64,000 nucleotides of DNA, taken from NCBI GenBank assembly GCA_900239685.1, contig OENT01000463.1, positions 1 to 64,000 on the forward strand, given 5' to 3'. The notes beneath the pieces are model-generated. The model did no database searches. It worked only from the letters and a program-made list of their open reading frames with translations, and was not told the origin of the DNA. Positions 12,714-24,022 of the stretch are shown here, in pieces. Each line of letters starts with the position of its first letter. The stretch's first letter is position 1. Source of the DNA: Rotaria macrura. Taxonomy: Eukaryota; Rotifera; Eurotatoria; Philodinida; Philodinidae. The translations under genes were made by a program, and so were the position numbers.

Positions 12714-12968
12714 GACAAAAAAAATCCCAAAAAAGACCTTTAAAGGTCTTTTTTTGTAAATCGATGATTTGGAGATCAAGGAACGACATAAATGAGAATT
12801 TTTTTCACTGGAAAGTCTTAGAGTTTGATTCTCTACCGATTCCACGAAAGAAATTCGAAAAGATCCTTATAATAAATGAAAAAGACAAAAAATCCCATAA
12901 AGACATTGAAAGGTCTTTTTTTGTAAATCGATGATTTGGAGATCAAGGAACGATGTAAATGAGAATTT
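12714..12968. repeat. Tandem repeat of about 170-bp units
   Basis: Two near-identical blocks, 12714-12801 and 12884-12968, share the sequence from GACAAAAAA through GTAAATCGATGATTTGGAG to AATGAGAATTT with few differences. The segments just upstream of each block (GAAAtCGTCCTT and GAAAAGATCCTT) also align, so the unit is about 170 bp repeated at least twice. Each block holds an AAAGACC/GGTCTTT inverted repeat. No coding content. Confidence 0.8.
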
Positions 12969-12997
12969 AATATGCGATGTAACTGTTTTTGAAGGGG

Positions 12998-13260
12998 AGG
13001 CCCGATCCGGTCTCCGGCACGAACGAACTGGGTACACGGACACCGTATATACGCCGTAAAACTCTCGTAAAGACAGCGTAATACTATCGTATTCTATAGA
13101 ACATACGGCCGTATTACTGACCTTGTTAAAACGGGATAATACGACGCCGTAATGGGCCGTGTTCTCATCGTATACGACCGTTTACGGATCTTTCTGTTCG
13201 ATCTGGTTACGTAAACCAGGGCGTACCGAGCGGGGATGGGGCGTAACCACCCCCCTGCTT
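12998..13260. repeat. GC-rich island of CGTA/TACG motifs
   Basis: A second sharply bounded GC-rich block. It is built of CGTAATAC, ATACGGCC, GCCGTA and similar words that pair with each other, with a central TTCTATAGAA palindrome. It ends in a G-run containing GGGGCGTAAC. The complementary GTTACGCCCC lies at about 14421-14431 facing it, so the island may be one terminal region of a larger old element of about 1.2 kb. No target duplication was found. Confidence 0.4.
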
Positions 13261-14984
13261 TTAGAATTTACCTACAAAGATAGAAAATCGTTACCTTTAT
13301 CCATATGCGCCCCTCTGCTTTGAGAGCCGAATTATGCTCCTGATGGTGAGAATATATAAAACGTATTCATCAGTTTTTCTACTACGAGACTAACAGAGTC
13401 CGAATTTAAGACGTATTTTCCTCAAAAAACAATGGCAAGATTTTTGAAACAGTTTTTTCAATAATATCAGAAACTGAGGGAGATAGAAAGCTCTTTGAAA
13501 CAGCATTTAATAAATGATGTAAAAATTAATGTTTCTGGTTAAATCGTCGAACTTCGAGAAGGCTCGTTCAGTACTACAACGCTCTAACATAAAAAGACCT
13601 TTTTTCTTCAGTTCCATCTATAAAACTCTTATTTTTTGAGAAAATATTTCTTCGAATCAAACGCTGATAGTGTCGGTTTATAGAACATTGAATAGGCTTT
13701 CAAGTAGTAAAATAATTTTTTCCTAAAACACTTGCTGGGATGGAAAATACGAAAACCAACGAAAAGCTATGACACTATTTCTGTGGATCAAATTTTAGGC
13801 ACTTAAGTTGCTCAGAAATATTTAGCATTTATACATATTGGTCATTGACAAATGTATATCTTTTTATGCAAGGATCAACTTGCTACATTGAAACTAGAGT
13901 TCATTAACTGTGCAGTAACTTGAAAACTGTTCAAGAACTTAGAAATTGCCCTTAGCTATAAGAGCAAAAGCTATGCAAGTTGTTTTTTAGACAATTAAGT
14001 GCTGCATTATGAATGATATGGCACTCAACATTCTTTGACAATTTTCTGGTTGCGAAATTAAATTTAAAATGTTTGCAAATTTTACAGCCGGGTTTTGAAG
14101 TAAAAACCTAAGATTTGTAAAAGGAAAATGTCAAATTCGAATTCGTAATCAACACGAAAAACTGCATCTAGTAATGCATTTAGATCTGTCCATCTCGAAA
14201 AACAATTTTTGAAAAGGTTCAAAATATTATTTTTGTCTCTGTGTTTGCTAGCACAGTCTATAATTTGAGGAAACAGAGCGGGAGAAGAAATTCGCATCGA
14301 ATTAATAGAAGAATTTTATACTATAAAATATCGTTCGAATATTTTTTCGGAGAGGGAGGAAGGAGCGTGATCTCCGTAGTCTAAACTCCAGATTCCATCT
14401 CTGTTAAAAACAAAATGTTACGCCCCCCGCCCTCTACTATCAGTTGCCTGGTAGTCCTTTGACGTAAATAGTCTAAATTCATGATCGATATAGAATGAAT
14501 TCGTGCTGGCGAACCATCGAAGAAAAAGAAAAGAAGACAAATAAAAATCTTGATGCACTACTGAAAACAATAGTGCTGTCTTATGATGTTAACAATATTA
14601 AGGAATATTTAACTCACATCGCTACGAACTTAAAATTAAGCGCTTCAATTTTTTTCATGAACATTTCTTGTATATTTTCTATAATACTAACTGATACTCA
14701 CAATTTGGGACAAAATGTAAGGGGACGAAGCGTACGTTTACCGTAATAATAAATTATACAGTTCCAATTATACAATAAATGAGTTGCATAGAAAAACAAG
14801 AGAAGAAAACACAATACAATACAATGCATATGCATCCAACTTGATTATTTTTAATACAGGACTTTATTTGATAGAATGTTCAAGAAAAATAACAACAAAT
14901 GAAGGTTGAATCCATGCTTTTGAACAAAGTAAACAAAAAAAAATGAATTACTTCCTGCAAGGATTTTTTCTGTTGATCCTACTT
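13261..14984. other. No gene seen
   Basis: AT-rich with scattered short ORFs (14082-14297 -, 14495-14746 +) lacking motifs. The left end of the second hAT copy should fall somewhere in about 14.3-14.9 kb, but no convincing CAGAG-type terminus with a matching duplication was found. Confidence 0.4.
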
Positions 14985-15500
14985 ATAAAATTTTGTCTAA
15001 ACTATCTGGTTGAAGACTTGTTCTTCTTTCGTTAAGCACCCAACCATTTGAGAAAAAACTCGTTCTACATTCGTTGTTGCAGCTGGAATTGATAAAATCG
15101 AACGAGTGTATTTGGAAAAATATCCGAATGTTTTTTGATGATTTTTCCAAAACTAAAGGTTCTATTGTGTCTTTATTTTTTTTCAGATTAAAACAAACGA
15201 TAATGATCAAGTTCATCATCCCTCCTCATATCATTATCATATTCCTCACTTTCACTTCCACTAATATTATTATCATTAAATTCTTCAAATAAATTTCCAG
15301 ATTCAAATCTTGCGAAAATATCATGATTGTTCTTGTGTCCAAACTGCTCCTGCATTTCCCCTTTCAAAGGCTCAAAATACGCTCTTTCTTAGGATGAAGC
15401 CCCACAAACCTGTTTCATTAGTTAACAGGGCTTACAACCTTGCCCTGCTCTGCTCTAGAGCAGAGTAAAAATTAATTTTTCTATCCTGCCCTGAGAACAC
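14985..15500 (-). mobile_element. Second copy of the 2.5-3.6 kb hAT family, reversed and decayed
   Basis: The minus strand aligns with the remnant at about 2960-3270. Both contain AGATTTG-ATCTGGAAAT, then GATGAACTT, then TTTTGGAAAA, then ATTCCAGC(A)GCAAC. The right-hand edge carries the same CCCTG-tract subterminal region, and 15489-15500 (CCCTGAGAACAC) corresponds to CCCTGTGGACAC of the intact right end of the first copy. The terminal CTCTG appears only after a 1041-bp interruption, at 16550-16554. Its left terminus was not located. Confidence 0.72.
14986..15132 (-). pseudogene. hAT transposase C-terminus remnant, frameshifted
   Basis: On the minus strand one frame reads SILSIPAATTNVERVFS. 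After a one-base frame change near 15050 the adjacent frame continues NGWVLNERRTSLQPDSLDKIL before a stop. Together these show the hATC signature IPA.T..VERVFS.(N)G..L.ERR..L.PD...KIL. As a plain DNA-transposon remnant it is non-functional. It is closer to the canonical signature (VERVFS) than the copy at 3.1 kb. Confidence 0.8.
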
Positions 15501-16541
15501 CAAAGACCGAAAACGAATTGAATCGAATTGAGATTTTGAAAAGGTAGGTCGGATCGAATCAAATCCGAAGTGTCTATTCGGTTTCACTTCCGAATCGCAG
15601 CATTGAGTGCCATTTTCAAATATTTTTCGCCTTATGTGTCGTATAATTGTAACACGTTGCAGCAATACTACCACCGGGTGGCAGTTCATCGCTGCTAGAC
15701 AAATTGTCATGCAAAGAAGTTCGAATTTAGACCTCTCGATAATGAAAAACAATCTCTTTATTAGCTCAATTGAAAGTAACAGTGATTGATATTTCTATTT
15801 CCACTATGTTTCAACTTTATTTCATCGCAATTTTTTTCTGTATATACTTAATATAGTTAAGCTGTCTACACGTGCGCTTGCAGTTTCTTGATGATAGAAT
15901 CCATGGGTGAAAGCCGAGATTTTATTGCTTTTGAAATGCCATATGTAAACTGAAAAGTTCAAACCAATTCTGTGCAACCCAAATTCAAGACAACAGCTCC
16001 CACAGTTACTAGTTTTTTCGAAAACTTTAGAGAAAATCATTGAGATCATACGAAATTCAAAGCAAGCTGCAAAATCCGAAAAGATCTCAGTTCTAGTGCC
16101 AAATCATGTCAAAAAATAACCCATAGATAAAAAGTCCCTGGCATTGACACTAAAACCTTTGCAATAACCGGAAGATCTCAGCATTCTCAGAAAATTGAAC
16201 GAAGTGCAGGTACAAGTGGAATAGAAGTCCAGTTTAGAAAATAGACAAGATAGTTTTTTCCTTTGATTAGAATCTTTCGATGCACCCATGCTCAATCTCT
16301 TTTTGTTATGAAATTACTTTTTCTTATGGAATCTGTTTTTATATTATGATTATTGTTTGCGAAATACTCTCAAAAGCAATAGAAATGGATACGGTGCCTC
16401 GAGACAGATGAAGCTAACTTATAATGACTGCGCACACGCTCTATGAGCAATGATGTAATCTTCTGTTATGTATGAGTCGAATGGGGTCGAATCGAATCGA
16501 ATCGAATCAAATTGAGATTTTTCTATTCGTTTCGGTCTCTG
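15501..16541. mobile_element. 1041-bp TIR element inserted in the end of the second hAT copy
   Basis: The left end CAAAGACCGAAAACGAAT matches the inverse of the right end (ATTCGTTTCGGTCTCTG), giving an imperfect TIR of about 17 bp. Just inside both ends are TCGAATCGAA-type tandem arrays (15517-15560 and 16474-16510). Flanking 8-mers are GAGAACAC (15493-15500) and GTGGAACC (16542-16549). Each differs by two positions from GTGGACAC, which occupies the same place in the intact sister hAT end, so they are probably a decayed 8-bp target duplication. This again points to the hAT superfamily. Internal ORFs (15607-15789 +, 15822-16049 -) show no transposase motif. Confidence 0.62.
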
Positions 16542-16554
16542 GTGGAACCCTCTG

Positions 16555-17614
16555 CTAGCTAAGCAGTTGCCCAGTGGTTCATGAAAGGGAAATTTTGTAG
16601 CTACAAGAACTAAACACGTAACTACCATTCTATAATCTGAATGGAATTTTGTATTGTGGAGAATCAAATATTATTTCTTTTGCTAAAATAGAACTTGAAT
16701 TTTCCTGAAAAGCAAGGCCTTTTATAGTGTCTGGATCACGGTTCCACATTTTTCTCATTACATCAAAACTAACCAACCCAACGGAAATGCGATGAAAAAT
16801 AGGAAACTACATCTATTTGTACGACTGATGATTTCCTCGTCTTGAGAATTCGATCTATGTAGGCACAATATTCAAACTCATGATTCCTGCACTTGTTGAT
16901 CCAGGCACATTTTGAAAGAAGAATATATTATTCGAAATAAAAGTAACGACAATTTATCATCTTGACATAAAGTTTAATTGAATCTTATGTTTTTATGAGT
17001 CATTCGACGTCGAATAAAATCTTAACATTTAATTTGGTTGTATTGAATAGTTCATGTTTCACTAAATACTAACGTAGCACTAAAGTTAGATCTACATGTA
17101 GAAGAATACTAATTTGTATGTTTAAAAGCGATGATGCATCTTAATAGAGGAAATATGCATATATTTAAAAGTTTCTACTCTTTTAATGCCACACATTTCT
17201 TATTCGACTACATGATTCCACAGCATGAGCTTTGCCTAAAAGGTAGAGAGACATTCAAATCTCGTTCTTTTAGCTTCTACGTGTGTGTGTGTGTGTGTGT
17301 GCCAGAGTGAAATAGAAACGATCATGCGAACATGCTTCTGAGTTCAGTTTTTCTAATTTCAGTCCTCTTTGATAATTATTAAAAAGATCTGCAGCTTCTT
17401 TTTTTGAGTACGTGCAATAATTTACTCGTCAACATTGTATAGAATGAAGAATATCTATTAGTTTTTGTTCTACGAATTTTCTGTTTATTAACTTTATGAA
17501 AGCAAGCAAAAAGTTGAACATATTTCTAGAGTAGAAACAAGAGAGCATGATAAAAGACAATACATCGTTGCGTCATGTAAGATTTCAAGTAATATACAAA
17601 TGAGTCTGTTGCTG
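16555..17614. other. No gene seen; downstream of the GPCR gene
   Basis: AT-rich, without recognisable coding sequence. It contains a (GT)n microsatellite at 17281-17301. Confidence 0.5.
17281..17301. repeat. (GT)n microsatellite
   Basis: About ten uninterrupted GT dinucleotides. Confidence 0.95.
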
Positions 17615-18676
17615 TTAATTTAATCTCTCCCGTTGTATCACGTCCTCAAATGTTGTTGGATGATACAGTTTAGTTGATCGTTCTAATAGACGAAACATTG
17701 CACGTCGAAATGTTGATGATATGGAAAAATATATAGCAAAATTAGTTGCCGAATTTGAAGTAACAAAAAAATCAGTTATTTCTCTTATAGCTCGTTTATT
17801 ATACGTTTCATCAATATAACCCATGTTAAGTATAAGAGATAGAAGAGCATCTGGAAAATAGCAACATACGAAACATCCAATTATAACAATCAAACTAGTT
17901 GTTAAACGATAAAAAACTGTACCCGCTGATGATTTCATTCGACATAATAAATACACAATACGTGTATTTAAGTAGACCAATAATAATGATGGAAATATGG
18001 CACGTATAAGATCAATAATTACGGAATATAAACGAAACAAGCGTGATCTACCGAAATTGGATAAACGTATCGATGAACTTTCATTTGTTAACGTCTCATT
18101 GATTGAAGAGGATGATTGAATTATTTCATAACGGAATGAAACTGGTAACGCTATGCAAAGGCTAGCAAATATAATTAGATTACAAATAGTGCGAGCATTC
18201 TTTTGAATCGTTAGTCGTGCATGATTTTTAGTACTACATAGTATGTATCTAAGAGATTTAAAAAAACAAGAGATAAATAAGTATATAAAATTAGAATTCT
18301 ATGCATAGGCTATAGTTTACCGTTCAATTGCTACTATTAACGTAAGCCATGCTGTACATAATGTTGATACTGTATTAATGTAATGACAATAGCGATAGAG
18401 TACAAGAAATAATTTTTTTCCGAATGCTTGATTGAATATTTGAATGATAAGTACAATAGAATAGAGTAAATCATTGGAAAGTTTAATTGTATCCGATATC
18501 GCAAGACAAAGAAGAAATTTCGTTGTAAGAAATCGCTGCATACCATTCGTAACAAATACAATTATACAAAGTATATTACCAACAAGACCAGGTATACAAA
18601 CCATTGGAATAATATATATGCCGAATATCATTTGAATATTTTCAAAGATAATTTTATCTCGATTTGAGTTGCTCAT
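17615..18676 (-). CDS. Rhodopsin-family 7TM receptor, FMRFamide/peptide-receptor-like
   Basis: Exons 18676-18321 and 18248-17615 join across a 72-bp intron to 329 aa. The intron splits the arginine codon of the E/DRY motif (ERY, residues 118-120). TM1 holds GNILC, TM2 LAISD, TM3 ends in VAIERY, TM6 has F..CY.P (CFVCCYFPD) in place of FxxCWxP, and TM7 has TNFAIY in place of NPxxY, as often seen in FMRFamide-type and related invertebrate receptors. The short N-terminus has no signal peptide, as usual for class A receptors. The second extracellular loop (QSSSSINETLTNESSSIRL) has two N-glycosylation sequons but no cysteine, so the usual TM3-ECL2 disulfide appears to be absent. The ligand is not predictable. 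It would act at the plasma membrane through heterotrimeric G proteins. The C-tail is short. Confidence 0.88.
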
Positions 18677-21600
18677 CGTAACGATTAACTTTTATTAATG
18701 TGTATGTTAGATATCTTACAAAACATTCAATTTGAAAAACTAAATGTCAATGAAAAATAACGACACCTTTTTAATGACTTAATCAGAAACCTTTATTCAT
18801 GAATGTTTATGAAATAAAATTTTTCTTCACCTTTTTACAAAAGTAGAATTAGAAATAAGAACATCTGTGCTTATCAACATCATTAATCTTTATATGAGCA
18901 GTATACTTTCTATTCTTATCGAAAATAATTATAGCATAAATAAAAGAAAATAATAATCATATGTTCACACTTGTGTATGTCAGGCATAATAATAATAACA
19001 TTATAGCTATTATCTGATAAGTCAGATACTAGAGTATGACGATGATTTCATAATGAAGATAAAAATAAAATTAATTAATTTAGTAATTTTTCCTTATAAA
19101 GAAACATTTGCTAAGATTAAACATAACTCTATATTCCGATAAAAATATACTTGATTAATTATATTTCCATACTATTTCTCGAGGCATGCATACTTAATTG
19201 ACAAATATACATTGAACTTTCGCTAAAGAAAGAGAATAGAACTAAACATGTATTTTAACTTAATTGACATGGTACAATACGCTAGACTTGAAAGTTAGAG
19301 ATCATAGTGAATAGATTAATTGAAAGTGACTTGACAGTATCAAAGGGGAAAAAAGCGAACAGAGAAAATGTTTTTCTTGGAAAAAAAAAGAAAGATGTTG
19401 TTGAATGTGCATCCATCTTTGTTAACGAGAATGATTAAGCATGAATCAAAAATAAACGAGAAGATAAAAAAGAATTTCGTCAAACTTATTCATTTTTGAT
19501 ATATGAAGGCCCCAGTGAAAAAAATATTGGAGTATATAAGATTTGAGTAGATTATAATCGGATTTTTCTGCGCCAAAATCCAAATTAGAATCGATTGAAA
19601 TGGTCGAAGCGAACGATAATTTGATTTTTAATCAAACAATAATGTTAAAAATCAGGTAAAATTTTGATAAAAATCATGTATGCTTGATTCAAATCATATG
19701 ATCTGGATTTAATAGGATTTTAATCAAAATTTTACCGGATTTTTAACATTATTGTTTGATTAAAAATCAAATTATCGTTCATTTCGACCATTTCAATCGA
19801 TTATAATCTACTCGAATCTCCCATAACTTGATATTTTTTCACTGGGCCAATATATATTCTGTATCAGTAACTATGCACTATAAAAGACAAATAGTTAATA
19901 TAGATAAAGAACAAACTATTCTGAGGTCGACAATACTCCATAACATAATTTTGTCTATCAAGCAATTGTGCATTTGATAAAAATATTCGTTTCTAAAATG
20001 ATTTGATCGAATAAATTTATACGTTAATCTGTGTAACTTTGTATTTTTTATGAGTAGACAATCAAAAAGAAAACTATTTACACTAACTCAAGTTCGACAT
20101 AAAATTGAAAAACAAATAGAACAATAGAAAAATTATTTTCTCCGTCGAAATTCTATATCAAAATATTGTTTCTCTCAGGACATTTCCAGATTCGTATAAC
20201 AATGAGTAAGACCTTTGTTCTATAATCAAAAAATATAATGAACAATATATTACATTCATTCAAAGTTCGTTCATTATGAATACAAAAAAATTGACAAGAG
20301 ACACGCAATACTAAACGATTTCTTATTATTAATTCAAATTTTATTCAAACATTGCCGCTCTATTTTTGATTACCGACTCATTTATCATCGATTGCTATCG
20401 TACCATAACATTGACAAACGAGATACTGAATTTTACTACATGTGAAAACAATAACATTTCTTTAGGGTATAAATAAGAATGTCTGATATTTTTTAGTAAA
20501 AGACAAATAAAGATATTGAATTTCGTGCATCGCATGATATTTTTTGTATGCAATAAAAGAATCGAATAATTAACATGAATTTCATGCTAATTTTCATATT
20601 TTTTTTCTAGCATATATGTCATCAGAAATGCAATACTATTTTGTCTAGTGAAATACAACCAATAGAAATAAGACTTGAATAGTTAATAGAACGAATCGTA
20701 TTTTATATAAAATAGGGAATTAGAGACATCAAAGGTATTGCTCAAATTTTGATGAGCAATTATATTTGATAATAAAATTACTCTTTTATGTAATATTAGC
20801 TCTAGATTAAATGTAACATGAATTATCTATATAATTATCAACTTCTAAAAAGTCAGAATGTAAATACGTTAAATAACATGACTTAAAATGTTTCATATTT
20901 CTCAACAACCTGTTTATTAAAGAGAATCAAACTCATTCATCGATTTCTAGATACTAATAAATGTTTATGTCTATTTTTGATAAGCATAATAATTGTCAGA
21001 AAATCATTCTGGACCAACCAACTGCTACAATGGGTCTTCCATTAACTTTTACTATTGAAGGTACGATTTCATAAAAGTAGAGCATTAACCGACAAGTCTA
21101 TCATTGGTTTCATAGCTGTCAAATCTCTGTGTGGTTAAAATCGGTCACCCTTTTATGAGAAATTCATTGTTGTCTTCAGATCAATCAATCCTTGTTAAAA
21201 TTTTCTGATGATGTACGGTTCGGCTTAAAGAGTTCAGCGAGTCCGCATTTCAACATATAATGAGAAATTTTTCAAGCGCGCTCGTAATGATACTATGGGA
21301 TTCAAAAAAAAATCATTATACGTATCAAATTTTCGCGCGTAATTTAATGGTGCAGACTTACATTCAACTGAACGGATCGGCATTTTAAAATTTCTTTGCC
21401 ACTATATCTCGAAAAACCCACAAGATTAAGAATTATTCTTTAAGACTAGATTTAGTTTTCTTCGAGGGTTAATGAAAGAACATATCTCGATCTGTAATTT
21501 AGAGCTTTCATCGACATTCTTATAGTTAACATGGTTGAGTGACGTTTGGATAACAAATAGAAAAGCTCATATTAAGAAAATTGTTGAACGTTTTTTTGCT

Positions 21601-22028
21601 GACTTCAGCATAATCAGCACATGCTACGTAGAACAGTGAACAATCAGTGGCATGGCGATGAAGCATACTGTTTTTCGAAAGTAACTAATGAGAATTACTG
21701 AAGCAAAAAGAAAATCTTGAAATCAATTTTTAGATGAAAACAGCTGTTTTGATCACAAGATAGAAACGAATGAAAATGTTTTCCTACGATCAAATGTAAT
21801 TTCTGGATAGTATTTTTCAGGTGTTCGGATATAACTAGCAAATCAACTGAACATGACTGATTAGAAAATATAATGTTTGTCAAAATAATTTTTCATGGTC
21901 TCAGAAAAGGTTTCGATATGAATTAGACAGACAAAGGACTGATCATCAACAATCAGTTGATTGAAATTCACAAACAAATTCGTTCTGTCTCGAAATACAC
22001 CAATATTTTGAATCACCTGTCAACTAAG
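18677..22028. other. No gene seen; AT-rich, contains one MITE
   Basis: Apart from the hairpin element at 19508-19848 no structure or coding sequence is evident. A short stretch at 21012-21060 (+) reads IILDQPTATMGLPLTFTIE and ends at a plausible GT donor, but no matching downstream exon was found. Confidence 0.45.
19508..19848. mobile_element. Hairpin MITE with GGCCCAGTGAAAAAATAT ends
   Basis: The left end reads GGCCCCAGTGAAAAAAATAT. The right end read inversely is GGCCCAGTGAAAAAATAT. The arms pair over most of their length; shared segments include AGATTATAATCG, ATTGAAATGGTCGAA and GATAATTTGATTTTTAATC, and the left arm carries an extra block of about 30 bp. The whole element is a foldback structure of about 340 bp with no coding capacity. 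Target duplication is ambiguous because the flanks are TA-rich, so the superfamily is not assigned. Confidence 0.82.
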
Positions 22029-22326
22029 TTTGTATTATTCAGAATTTTTAATTCCGAACGACAATCTTACACATTTTGATCGGATTACGATAGATGCCTC
22101 AGTAAAAGAAACTATCAAAAATATTGTCAAACCCTATGGTACTACACGATGTAAAATTGCAACAGTAATGCCAGTAGTCTTTCAGTTCTCATCGGCAAAT
22201 ATTGGATCGTATGCATTGATTCGAACGTACTATGATGGATGTAACGAAAGTTATAAGAATGAAAATTGTAATGAATGCCTAGTTGTTTCTAGTCAGAAAC
22301 TGAAGGCTGAGTCTAGTGATCTGTAG
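22029..22326 (+). CDS. Orphan exon-like ORF, cysteine-rich tail, unrecognised
   Basis: An open frame of about 95 codons ends at a TAG (22324-22326). It includes SVKETIKNIVKPYGTTRCKI and CNESYKNENCNECLVVSSQK. Codon use and composition look protein-like, unlike surrounding ORFs. There is no in-frame ATG at its start. A reasonable splice acceptor (tttgtattattcag, ending 22040) suggests a last exon of a split gene starting at 22041. Upstream exons were not found, so it may be a gene fragment or pseudogene. The family is unknown. Confidence 0.35.
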
Positions 22327-23149
22327 CTGCTAAGATGCTTCAAAGAATTTCTCACCATGAATTAAATGTTAGCATGAAACCTTCAGTTAGCATAGTGGAG
22401 GCGAAAATCGCAAGTATAATTAATTATTACAACAAATAAAAGTATTTTCATAAAAATGATATTCGCTATCACACACCCATTCTCGGAATATGAAAAGTTC
22501 TTGTGAGAATAAGTGAGCGATTTCTTTTCCATACAACCATATTATCAGTAGAACTTGAGAACATGTACAAACTTATGTAGACAAAAAATCATCTTTTACT
22601 CGGATCAGAACAAAGAATCACTGGCAATAGTTAGTCATACACGTACTGACTATTAGCATAGGATTCCATCGGTTTGATTGTCTAGGACATTTTAACAAAT
22701 CTTCGACGAAACGTTTTAAAAACAGTTTTATTTTCATAGTGAACCACTCCTAAGGGGGAAACTCTGTTCACAAGTTTCCATAATATGTTACGTCACTTGA
22801 CAATTGCAACCTATATAGAAAATAGATCGATATACAGTTGATCATTACCATTTCATGACTTGCACAAGAAACGTTGCTCACATATTTCTTGATTTGCGAA
22901 TCGATTATTTTACACACAGAATCGATGAGATTTGACAGAAAAAACATAGTTTTAATTAATCAATAAAACAATGCTTGATTACAGAATGTTTGTTTTTATT
23001 TCAACAAGAAAATTTGCTTTCGTTATATTTTTTATGTTTATCTTTCGATGTTGTGTGATTTGGATGTTCTTCTGTTTAATGTATTAGTCCTTAAGAAGCC
23101 TAAAGGTATGTGTCTATAAGTATGAATTATATATATGATCAGGATTAGG

Positions 23150-23293
23150 CAGAGTTGGGTGGGCAAGTCAGAAACTTTTCAAGTCACATGTCAAGTCAAG
23201 TCGAGTGACGTCAAACCAGGTTAAGTCTTCATTTGTCTCAACTAACGGAAAATCTTTGAATACTACAGAGTTGAATTGACTTGCCCAGCTCTG
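23150..23293. mobile_element. Small TIR element (MITE), about 144 bp
   Basis: The left end CAGAGTTGGGTGGGCAAGTC matches the inverse of the right end (CAGAGCTGGGCAAGTC) except for a 2-base gain and one transition. Internal CAAGTCAAGTC repeats lie next to the left end. The CAGAG terminus suggests a hAT-type MITE. The flanking 8-mers do not match, so the target duplication is lost or the ends are slightly different. Confidence 0.6.
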
Positions 23294-24000
23294 TCTAGAA
23301 CATAGAATTTAGTCGATAGTGCACACACCGAAAATGTGTAGTTCTCGCAGAATTCAAAGATAAGAACACAAAACGAATCTCTCCCTATTGACTAGAACTG
23401 GTTTTAACACTTCCCAATTGCTCACTGTAATAGTTTAATTTTTTCCTACGTAAAATCATGTTTGTTGAACAAAGATCGTAAGTACAATACAATAGACCCT
23501 TCTTTGAAATATATTCAAAACTAATTACATATCGTATGAGTTTTTAGCTTCATTTTATTTTCTACGGCTTAAATATAAGCTCGAATTCAAAGTTATACAC
23601 TTTAGTTCGAACAAAATGATAACAAGATGTTTTTCTATCGTTTTGGCAAGATATTGGCTTTTCTAATTCCTTGATTAAAATTTTTCTTTCATAAAATGAA
23701 TGCTTTCTCAAAATGCTGACAATAACATTTCCAACGCATAGAATGATTTTGAAACAGAAAAGTATTCTAACGAAAATGAATTCGAAAAAAGACATCTGAT
23801 CTTGTTTTACATATTCTGTTGAATTTTTAGTTTCTTCTGATTAGTACAATAGTGAATAATATTTTTCAAATCTGTTCTTGAAAGTATCCCAACATTAAAA
23901 TAATGTTCGACAGAAAGAAATAACACGATCGTCTATTTTCTTGTTTCTACCATCATTCGTTTGAATAACTCGAATGCAGCCATGATTAAAAACACAAACA

Positions 24001-24022
24001 ATATATATATATATATATATAT
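24001..24022. repeat. (AT)n microsatellite
   Basis: An uninterrupted AT run just beyond the guanylate cyclase stop codon. A minus-strand AATAAA lies between it and the stop, near 24027-24032, and is a candidate polyadenylation signal about 30 nt downstream of the stop. This implies a very short 3' UTR. Confidence 0.85.

Noticed and set aside
13204-14470. A 1.2-kb TIR element bounded by GGGGCGTAAC and GTTACGCCCC
   Set aside because: Only about 10-15 bases match and no flanking duplication was found. Mentioned under the GC-rich island but not called as a separate element.
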